13,575 nucleotides of DNA, taken from assembly GCA_964408735.1 (NCBI GenBank), contig CAYPAX010000118.1:1-13575 (forward strand), read 5' to 3'. The notes below the pieces were generated by a model. That model searched no databases. It saw only the letters and a list, made by a program, of their open reading frames with translations, and was not told the origin of the DNA. The translations under genes and the position numbers were made by a program. The stretch comes from UBA7887 sp964408735. GTDB taxonomy: Bacteria; Pseudomonadota; Alphaproteobacteria; UBA7887. Each line of letters opens with the position of its first letter. Position 1 is the first letter of the stretch. This document shows positions 1-9,356 of the stretch, piece by piece.

Positions 1-2
1 AT

Positions 3-2006
3 CAGACACAGCGACACGCGTCCAGAGCAGACTTCGTCAACGGGCTGCTATGGGCGATCCTTCTGGTCGTAATCTCCGCCTCGTTGTTTCCATTGCAGGC
101 AGACGCTCGAGAGTGCATCTCGAAGACCGCGCGCATCAACGCCGACACAACGAACGACATTAGGCTGGAAATCTGTCGCGATGCGGATCAGTGGGTCATC
201 ACCGCCCATAGTCGCATCGGGACGCTGCTCTTCAAGGCCAAGCCGAGGTATTACCGCGCGAAGCTGAAATTTGATGATTACTCGGTCCTATTCGAGTTCA
301 ACCGATCAGGCCCATTCGAGAATCACATCATCTATTCCGTATCCCCCAGCAGCGACACGCGCTGGCACAGGCTTATCGAGCTGCCGTTTGACGTAGACAA
401 GGCGCAGGAGTACGGCTGGCGGGGAATGGTCAGGTGGCAAGACCTGATGGACCGAGCAGCAACGATGGAAGGCGGGGCCCTTGCCCTCAGCGGAACCTAT
501 CGCTGCGCCGAAAGCTTCGTGATATCCGGGAAGCACAATTTTCGCCTGGTAGGGGTGCGGGGAACGTCGCCGACCGTCCATGTTCCCCGACTGACCGAGA
601 ATTGCATAGCTCTCGGCGCCGACAACGCCTATTTGACGATCGAAGGCTTCAGCATTGTTGGTAGCGCAAGCAAGTCAAGTGACGCGAATTATGACCGCTG
701 GGGCTTGTGCGGCAGACCCGGTGATGCCGATGGCGAAATCTGGTTCTCCGTGAGTCGCGGCATTGGGTCGCAGTTTTGTATAGGTCGTCATGCTAAGAAC
801 ATTAGAGGGCTATGGATTCGAAATATGGAGATATCGAATCTAACTACCGGCATTCAAGTGGCAACGGCCAAAGCAACCCAGAACACTTTGCGCGAGGTCA
901 TCATCGAGAACAACTTCATCCATCATCTGATTGGCCATAAGTCCGGTGTGGGATACGGCGTGCATCTGTATTTCAATACGAACCTTATCGTCCGCAACAA
1001 CGTGATATTCCGAGCCGGACGGCACGCGCTTTACCAAGGAGACAGCCAGCCGACCGGATCCGCCGAAGGTGATGTGGCGGTGCAGGACCGGGTGTTCATG
1101 ATTGGGAATGTTGTGGAGCAAAGTGGAACCCAACGGGGTGGACACAATGCCTGTATGGTTATCGCTCGCAGCTTGAACGTGACTGCCGCTGGAAACACTA
1201 TTCAGGAGTGCGGCGGCAGCGACCTGACCGTCGAAATCAGCGAAGACGAGACACTGGGTATCAAGAATGTCTGGGTCATCGGGAATACGCTGTATCTGGG
1301 CAAGCATGTGAACGTCTTTTACAGCCTGCGACCTAAGCCAAAGGACGATCCCGCTGTGATATGGCGTAATTTCGACCTCGGTAAGGATGCTTTGTCATTC
1401 TATTTCAAGGCACGCGAATTCAGAGATTACAAATCGTGCCGCGACGCTTGCCGCGATGCTCCGCCGTACCGAGACGCTGGCGCAGGAGGGGCGGCGCCGG
1501 CACCGATGTTTCTGGCCCTGTTCGGCCCGACGGTATATCTGCTCGATGAGGCTGGCATCTACACCATGGATTGGCAAGGCAATAGTATCGAGAGACTGCC
1601 AGGCTCCGACGATCTAAACCTGGACAAGGCCGCCGCTCTTATCGTCATGGGCGATCGCCTTGCGGGAATTGTCGATAATCACATCGTCATGGTCGTGCCG
1701 AGCGATGGCTCGATACGGGAGTTGTCCTATGATGCTTGGCGCGGCGATGTGCGCATGACATTCTTCGACGGTGCGTTATACATCATTCAGTCCGATATTC
1801 TTCACCGCGTGACGAATTTCGACAACGGCAGTCCCGACCCGTTACCGACCGAGACTGACGATCCCTCGGAGGCATTTGAGTGTAAAACGAAATGGTTTGA
1901 TACTACAGGGTTTATCACGATGGCGGGATATCACTACATCCTACAGAACACAGTCCTGCACCGGATGAAGCTGGATTGTACCGGAGAGATCGAGCGTTTC
2001 GATTGA
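3..2006 (+). CDS. Secreted parallel beta-helix protein with propeller-like C-terminus, 5' end outside window
   Basis: No gene name recognised. The frame is open from base 3 to the TGA at 2004-2006 (667 codons) with no ATG or GTG before the TTG at 84. The 27 residues before that TTG include a hydrophobic run (GLLWAILLVVISASLFPL) ending near QADA, which looks like an export signal, so the start is probably left of the window and TTG 84 is not the real start. Numbering from TTG 84, residues about 140-410 show repeated turns typical of right-handed parallel beta-helix (pectate-lyase-like) proteins: IRGLWIRNMEISN, EVIIENNFIHH, NLIVRNNVIFRAG, VFMIGNVVEQSG, VWVIGNTLYL. A Pro/Ala/Gly-rich linker at about 458-475 leads to four strand repeats of the type TVYLLDEAGIYTMD, resembling part of a beta-propeller. 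There are over ten cysteines, consistent with export. Such helices often bind or cleave polysaccharide, but I see no catalytic signature, so the substrate is unknown. Codon use is less GC-rich than in metH, suggesting transfer. Confidence 0.72.
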   Translation, partial: QTQRHASRADFVNGLLWAILLVVISASLFPLQADARECISKTARINADTTNDIRLEICRDADQWVITAHSRIGTLLFKAKPRYYRAKLKFDDYSVLFEFNRSGPFENHIIYSVSPSSDTRWHRLIELPFDVDKAQEYGWRGMVRWQDLMDRAATMEGGALALSGTYRCAESFVISGKHNFRLVGVRGTSPTVHVPRLTENCIALGADNAYLTIEGFSIVGSASKSSDANYDRWGLCGRPGDADGEIWFSVSRGIGSQFCIGRHAKNIRGLWIRNMEISNLTTGIQVATAKATQNTLREVIIENNFIHHLIGHKSGVGYGVHLYFNTNLIVRNNVIFRAGRHALYQGDSQPTGSAEGDVAVQDRVFMIGNVVEQSGTQRGGHNACMVIARSLNVTAAGNTIQECGGSDLTVEISEDETLGIKNVWVIGNTLYLGKHVNVFYSLRPKPKDDPAVIWRNFDLGKDALSFYFKAREFRDYKSCRDACRDAPPYRDAGAGGAAPAPMFLALFGPTVYLLDEAGIYTMDWQGNSIERLPGSDDLNLDKAAALIVMGDRLAGIVDNHIVMVVPSDGSIRELSYDAWRGDVRMTFFDGALYIIQSDILHRVTNFDNGSPDPLPTETDDPSEAFECKTKWFDTTGFITMAGYHYILQNTVLHRMKLDCTGEIERFD

Positions 2007-2028
2007 CGGCGGCCCGTATCAGCGGCCG

Positions 2029-5495
<3,467 letters not shown>

Positions 5496-5499
<4 letters not shown>

Positions 5500-6377
5500 G
5501 GGGCCTCCGGTCGGGGCCTGAGCCCGAGCATGTGACAGATTGCGAACACCAGGTCCGCGCGATTGAGGGTATAGAAGTGAAATTCGCCGACGCCTTCGGC
5601 CGCCAACTCCTGGCATTGCTCGGCGGCGGTCGCAGCGGCGACCAGCTTGCGCGTGTCGGGATCGTCGTCGAGGTCCTCGAAGCGTCGCGCCAGCCAGTCG
5701 GGCACGCTGGCGCCGCAGGCAGCGCTGAAACTGACGACACGCGCGAAGTTGGTCACCGGCAGGATGCCCGGCACGAGAGGCACCGTAATGCCCTCATCAG
5801 CGAGGCGATCGCGAAAAAGCAGGTAGTGATCGTTATCGAAGAAATATTGCGTGATCAAACGGGTCGCTCCGGCATCTATCTTGCGCTTGAGATGATCGAT
5901 ATCGGCGGCATCGCCGCGCGAATCCGGATGGGGCTCGGGATAGGCGGTGGCACTGATCTCGAAATCGGCGATGCGCCGCAAGCCGGCGATCAGCGCCACC
6001 GAGCCGTCATAGCCCTCGGGATCGGATGCAAAACTCCCGCCATTGGCAGCATCGCCGCGCAGGGCGACGAAATGACCGACCCCAACATCGCGGTAGCGCC
6101 GCGCAATGGCATCGATTTCGTCGCGCGACGCACCGACGCAGGTCAGATGTGCCGCGGGTACGAGCGCCGTATCGCTCCGCAAACGTTCGACCAGCGCATG
6201 GGTTCGCGCGCGCGTGCTGCCGCCCGCACCATAGGTAACCGAGACGAAGTCCGGGCCCAGCGGCGCCAGCCGTTCAACCGTCCGCCACAGGGTCTCGGCC
6301 ATCCCCGGGCTGTTGGGCGGGAAGAACTCGAAGCTGACGCGGGGCGTGTCGTCGATACGGCTTGGGAAGCAGGTCAT
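5496..6377 (-). CDS. metF: 5,10-methylenetetrahydrofolate reductase
   Basis: Reduces 5,10-methylene-THF to 5-methyl-THF with FAD, supplying the methyl donor for the MetH encoded directly downstream. The 293-residue product is the normal length for a bacterial MetF TIM barrel. Visible family motifs are SFEFFPP (residues 15-21, with the catalytic Glu at 17), SVTYGAGGSTR (46-56), HLTC (77-80), ALRGD (105-109), QYFFD (177-181) and PGILPVTN (203-210). An upstream in-frame ATG at 6464 would add 29 residues lying inside the preceding gene and unlike MetF. The ATG at 6377 overlaps the previous stop codon as ATGA and gives the proper N-terminus. The stop in turn overlaps the metH start by ATGA, so the three genes are probably translationally coupled. 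Confidence 0.96.
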
Positions 6378-7318
6378 GATGCGTCCACCGCCCACAGTAG
6401 AACCGTGAGCGCCTCGCCCTCCAGGCGCAACGGCTCGGATGGCTCGAGACCTGCGGTCGCGCACCAGGCGGTCACTTCACTCGGCGCGAAACCGAGGCGG
6501 CGATGGGCCTGCTCGTCACGCAGGAATTCCAGGTCGTGGGGCGCGAAGTCGACCAGCACTAGGCGCCCTCCCGGTCTCAGCACCCGCGCCGCCTCGGCAA
6601 GTGCACCGCCAGGGTTGTCGGCGAAATGCAGCACCATATGGAAGGCGATGCCGTCGAAGCTGTCACTGGCGAAGGGTAGGTTGTACATATCGCCCTGGCG
6701 GACTTGGCAGTGTCTGTGGCCGGCGCCCTCCAGGCGAACCCGCGCTAGCGCCAGCATTTCGTGCGACAGGTCGATACCGATGCCGCGCTCGACTTTCGCC
6801 GCCATCATTTCCAGAACGCGGCCGGTGCCGGTACCGATATCGAGAAAGCTTTCCATGTGGCGGCTATTGAATAGGCGGGCCAATGCTGCCTCGACCTCGC
6901 GCTCATTGACGTGCAAGGCGCGGATCCGATCCCAGTCCGCGGCATTGTCGCGGAAGTAGCGGCCGGCGCGCTCGGCGCGGGCCTGCTTGACCGCGGCGAG
7001 GCGCTCGCGGTCCAGTGCCAGGGTCGGATCGTCAGCCGGCAGCAGGGCGACAATGGACTGTGCGAGCGTTGGTTCGCGGCCCGGGTCGGCAAGGCGGTAG
7101 AACACCCAGGTGCGCTCCTGATAGCGTTCCAGCAGGCCGCCCTCGCAGAGCACTTTCAGATGGCGCGAAACACGCGGCTGGCTCTGGCTCAGAATCTGGG
7201 TCAGCTCGGTCACCGTCAGCTCGCCTTCCGCGCAGAGGAAAAGCACGCGCAGCCGGGTCGATTCGGCAGCGGCACGGAATCCGTTGAGCAGACGATCGAG
7301 AGAGGCCATTCGTACCAT
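6374..7318 (-). CDS. sahR: ArsR-family regulator fused to SAM-dependent methyltransferase domain (SahR-like)
   Basis: 314 residues in two domains. Residues about 5-78 form an ArsR-type winged helix, with recognition region LTVTELTQILSQSQPRVSRH (34-53) and wing WVFYRL. Residues about 120-314 form a class I methyltransferase fold: motif I FLDIGTGTGRVLE (158-170), GIDLS (181-185), then VLRPGGRLVLVDF (246-258). The metal-binding ELCVC motif of arsenic and cadmium ArsR sensors is absent. SahR regulators of proteobacteria have this architecture: the methyltransferase-related domain binds S-adenosylhomocysteine, and binding releases DNA and derepresses methyl-cycle genes such as metF and metH. Here the gene is first in an operon with exactly those two, overlapping metF by ATGA, so autoregulated SahR is the best reading. 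Whether the domain still methylates anything is unknown. The ATG at 7309 (MASLDRLL) is an alternative start; neither has a clear ribosome binding site. Confidence 0.88.
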   Translation of the reverse strand: MVRMASLDRLLNGFRAAAESTRLRVLFLCAEGELTVTELTQILSQSQPRVSRHLKVLCEGGLLERYQERTWVFYRLADPGREPTLAQSIVALLPADDPTLALDRERLAAVKQARAERAGRYFRDNAADWDRIRALHVNEREVEAALARLFNSRHMESFLDIGTGTGRVLEMMAAKVERGIGIDLSHEMLALARVRLEGAGHRHCQVRQGDMYNLPFASDSFDGIAFHMVLHFADNPGGALAEAARVLRPGGRLVLVDFAPHDLEFLRDEQAHRRLGFAPSEVTAWCATAGLEPSEPLRLEGEALTVLLWAVDAS

Positions 7319-7321
7319 TAC

Positions 7322-7355
7322 ATCTGTTTATTTGCATATAAAGATACAGTTATAT
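7322..7355. promoter_or_regulatory. Candidate SahR/ArsR operator (two overlapping inverted repeats)
   Basis: Two inverted repeats sit in an AT-rich patch 4-37 bases upstream of the sahR start. One is a perfect 6-bp pair, ATATAA-N8-TTATAT, at 7336-7355. The other is an imperfect 10-bp pair, ATCTGTTTAT-TTGC-ATATAAAGAT, at 7322-7345 (8 of 10 pairs match). AT-rich palindromes of this size are what dimeric ArsR proteins bind, and the first covers the proposed -10 box, which would suit repression by occlusion. The repeats are seen directly; binding is inferred. Confidence 0.45.
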
Positions 7356-7379
7356 TTAAGGCGCAGCAAGCTTTTCCAA
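7349..7379 (-). promoter_or_regulatory. Candidate promoter of the sahR-metF-metH operon
   Basis: On the minus strand TTGGAA (7379-7374) could be a -35 box and TATAAC (7354-7349) a -10 box. The spacing of 19 bp is longer than ideal. Transcription would start about 7342, leaving a short leader before the ATG at 7318. The -10 box overlaps the candidate operator. The leader is too short for a SAM, SAH or cobalamin riboswitch. Confidence 0.35.
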
Positions 7380-7584
7380 CTTGGCGTCAGCGGGAACTTC
7401 CAGAGCGCAACGAAAATGCGCTTGGGTCTTGCTGTCGCGCGGTTGAGACATATTTACAACAGGTGTGGTACGGCGTTGTGAGCATTGGGGGGGGAGTCTG
7501 GTGTTGCGAGAGAGGCTTGTGCTACGCAACTTGGGGAAGGCAGGTGTCGCGACGCCTGTGTCTGGGACGAGATATGCTGGTGGC

Positions 7585-7590
7585 GGGAGG
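7585..7590 (+). promoter_or_regulatory. Ribosome binding site that fixes the mlaA GTG start
   Basis: GGGAGG lies seven bases before the GTG at 7598. Neither in-frame ATG nearby (7574 and 7634) has a comparable site, so the GTG is preferred for mlaA. Confidence 0.6.
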
Positions 7591-7597
7591 CTCATAC

Positions 7598-8404
7598 GTG
7601 GGCAAGACCTCGACGATAGCGGCACAATCGCAAATGTGGCCGGGCCTTAAGCAGCTGGCCGTGGCGACGGCCCTGTTCGGGGCCATGCTGGGCGGTTGCG
7701 CCACGCCGCCGGACGATCCTGAGGCGCGCGCGGAATTCGACGCGTTGAACGACCCGCTCGAGCCCCTCAATCGCGGTATTTTTGCTTTCAACCAGGTACT
7801 GGACGACGCGCTCCTCGAACCGGCCGCGCAGGCCTATGTCTGGGCATTCCCGATCGAGTTTCGCGAGGCGGTGCATCACGTCCTGAGCAATGCGCACGAG
7901 CCGGTGAATTTCGCCAATTCTCTGTTGCAGGGCGATTTCGAGAACATGGGCACAGTGCTCGGCCGGCTGTTGATAAACACCACGCTTGGTGTCGGCGGCA
8001 TGATCGATGTAGCATCGGACCTCGGTCTTGAGCCGGTCGACGAGGATTTCGGCCAGACCCTGGCGGTCTGGGGCATGGGCGAAGGCCTGTATCTGGTCTT
8101 GCCCGTCTTCGGTCCCGCAAGCCTGCGCGACGGCATCGGCCGTGGCGTGGACATCTTTTTCGACCCGATGACCTATGTGGTCGCCAATTCGGACAAGGAC
8201 TATCTCGGCCCGTCGATCGCGGCCACCACGGCGCTGGATTTACGCTCGCGCAATCTGGAGACCCTCGACGAGATCGAACGCACGTCGGTAGATTTCTATG
8301 CTGCCATGCGCAGCCTCTATCGCCAGCACCGGACCAACTTGATCAACAACGGTGATACGCCGCTCGAGGACGACCCGTTCGCCAATGATCCCTTCGTTTA
8401 TTAG
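7598..8404 (+). CDS. mlaA: MlaA/VacJ outer-membrane phospholipid-removal lipoprotein
   Basis: MlaA sits in the outer membrane, removes phospholipids from its outer leaflet and hands them to MlaC. From the GTG at 7598 (268 residues) the N-terminus is a lipoprotein signal with lipobox LGGC and acylated Cys34; the next residue is Ala, not Asp, consistent with outer-membrane sorting. Family motifs are dense: DPLEPLNRGIFAFN (52-65), EPVNFANSLLQG (101-112), LINTTLGVGGMIDVA (125-139), EDFGQTLAVWGMGEG (149-163) and LPVFGPASLRD (168-178). The frame is open far upstream, but that stretch is antisense to sahR and not coding. Other starts are ATG 7574 and ATG 7634; the GTG has the best ribosome binding site. 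The acidic tail (LEDDPFANDPF) is of unknown role. mlaC follows nine bases after the stop. Confidence 0.95.
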   Translation: MGKTSTIAAQSQMWPGLKQLAVATALFGAMLGGCATPPDDPEARAEFDALNDPLEPLNRGIFAFNQVLDDALLEPAAQAYVWAFPIEFREAVHHVLSNAHEPVNFANSLLQGDFENMGTVLGRLLINTTLGVGGMIDVASDLGLEPVDEDFGQTLAVWGMGEGLYLVLPVFGPASLRDGIGRGVDIFFDPMTYVVANSDKDYLGPSIAATTALDLRSRNLETLDEIERTSVDFYAAMRSLYRQHRTNLINNGDTPLEDDPFANDPFVY

Positions 8405-8413
8405 GGGCCCGGG

Positions 8414-9079
8414 GTGGCGTCAGTCGAAATGCGATTACATATAGGCAAAGCGATGATTAGCAGACGCTCGCTTACCAGGATTGCCACCCCTCTGCTTGTC
8501 GCGATCAGCCTCGCTGCCTGGCCGGCCTCAGGGACGACCTCGCCGGACGGTGCCGCGAATTTCGTAGAGGGCCTGATCGACAAAGCGATCACGGTGCTGC
8601 GCATTCCCGCCGAGCAGAGGGAATCGCGCGAATCCGAGTTCCGCACCCTGCTGCGCGCCAATTTCGACGTGCCTCTGATCACCCGTCTGGTGGTCGGCCG
8701 TCATTGGCGCCGCGCAACAGATGCGCAGAAGGTGGCCTTCGCGGCGGAGTTCGAGGAGCACATCGTCAGGATCTATACGTCCCAACTCGGTGTTTACAGC
8801 GACGAGACGGTGGCCATCCGCAATGTTGCACCGCGCACGGAGCGCGACACCATCGTCGGCACCGAAGTGCAGCGCTCATCCGATGCGCCGCTGCAGCTCG
8901 ACTGGCTGGTGCGCGAGGATAGCGGCACCTATCGTGTCATCGATATCGCCGCGGAAGGCGTCAGCATGATGACCACCAAGCGCTCCGAATTCTCCTCGGT
9001 GATCCAGCGCGACGGCCTGGATGGGCTGATCGAGCAACTAAGAGAGCTCAACAACGCCGGGCGAACCGAAGCGTCCTGA
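8414..9079 (+). CDS. mlaC: MlaC/Ttg2D periplasmic phospholipid-binding protein
   Basis: MlaC carries phospholipids across the periplasm between the MlaA complex and the inner-membrane MlaFEDB transporter. The product is 221 residues from the GTG at 8414, or 208 from the ATG at 8453. AGGGG six bases before the GTG overlaps the mlaA stop region and supports the longer form and coupled translation. The ATG at 8453 would give a compact signal peptide starting MISRRSLTRIA, with a hydrophobic core (PLLVAISLAAW) and cleavage near PASG. Family signatures are FRTLLRANFDVPLITRLVVG (76-95), RATDAQKVAFAAEF (100-113), YRVIDIAAEGVSM (173-185) and the C-terminal helix ending LIEQLREL. The SRRSLT stretch resembles a twin-arginine motif, so Tat export is possible but not sure. 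No mlaD, mlaE or mlaF follows. Confidence 0.92.
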   Translation: MASVEMRLHIGKAMISRRSLTRIATPLLVAISLAAWPASGTTSPDGAANFVEGLIDKAITVLRIPAEQRESRESEFRTLLRANFDVPLITRLVVGRHWRRATDAQKVAFAAEFEEHIVRIYTSQLGVYSDETVAIRNVAPRTERDTIVGTEVQRSSDAPLQLDWLVREDSGTYRVIDIAAEGVSMMTTKRSEFSSVIQRDGLDGLIEQLRELNNAGRTEAS

Positions 9080-9091
9080 CTGTCAGCGGCC

Positions 9092-9123
9092 AGAGCATGA
9101 TGTAATTATACGCGGCCATTTGA
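9092..9123 (+). repeat. Left terminal inverted repeat of foldback element
   Basis: Pairs with 9325-9356. Its inner end runs into a small perfect hairpin GGCCAT-TTG-ATGGCC at 9114-9128. It starts 12 bases after the mlaC stop codon. Confidence 0.8.
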
Positions 9124-9324
9124 TGGCCCTGATAGCCGCGCTGGGTAGGCGCGTCGCGCCGCGCGATGCGGTGCCATCGGGCAAGCGGCGCAACGCGTCC
9201 AGCGCGGCGAGGCGGGCCACCGAAGGCCGGGTGCTTTTTGCTGTCGGCCGGGTCGCACACCGCTTGACGTGGGGTCGCACGACGGCGCGACGCGCTCCTA
9301 ACCGACGGCAAAAAATCATCCCGG

Positions 9325-9356
9325 TCAAATGACCGCGTATAATCACATCATGCTCT
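9325..9356 (-). repeat. Right terminal inverted repeat of foldback element
   Basis: Complement of the left arm with two differences. At the same relative place as the left arm it has its own small palindrome, GGTCA-AA-TGACC (9323-9334), so one of the two differences falls in a small stem whose pairing is kept in both arms. Its outer end encodes the last two ettA codons and the stop. Confidence 0.8.

Larger units (their letters stand above)
9092..9356. repeat. 265-bp foldback element, possible MITE-like repeat
   Basis: The ends are 32-bp inverted repeats (9092-9123 and 9325-9356) that match at 30 of 32 positions and begin AGAGCATGATGT. Further complementary pairs are nested inside: 9149-9160 with 9284-9295 (GCGCGTCGCGCC, perfect 12 bp) and 9182-9188 with 9260-9266 (CAAGCGG), plus weaker matches between, so nearly the whole element could fold into one imperfect hairpin. 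The interior is very GC-rich, holds short direct repeats (GGCCGGGT at 9225 and 9246; GGTCGCAC at 9251 and 9273) and has no convincing gene. AGCGGC occurs one base outside each end (9085-9090 and 9358-9363), a possible but imperfectly placed target duplication. It fills the gap between convergent mlaC and ettA and may also end transcription from both sides. I do not recognise the family. Confidence 0.75.

Noticed and set aside
5500..5616. N-terminal extension of MetH by 39 residues
   Set aside because: It overlaps the metF coding end, is arginine/proline-rich and lacks similarity to MetH; the ATG at 5499 has a GGAGG site.
7404..7422. Hairpin AGCGCA-ACGAAAA-TGCGCT in the sahR/mlaA intergenic region
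   Set aside because: Short stem without a T-run or a riboswitch-like pattern; could be chance.
7443..7471. TTGAGA with TGGTAC 17 bases later as an mlaA promoter
   Set aside because: The -10 match is poor; I cannot support it over other places in the region.
6911..7597. Upstream extension of the mlaA frame
   Set aside because: It runs antisense to sahR and then through the intergenic region, has no family resemblance and would bury the lipoprotein signal.
7319..7597. SAM, SAH or cobalamin riboswitch upstream of sahR-metF-metH
   Set aside because: The likely leader is too short and I see no conserved riboswitch core; control by the ArsR-type protein explains the arrangement.
9048..9311. Minus-strand 87-residue open frame inside the foldback element
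   Set aside because: It runs into the mlaC coding end, is Arg/Pro/Ala-rich and has no ribosome site or motif.
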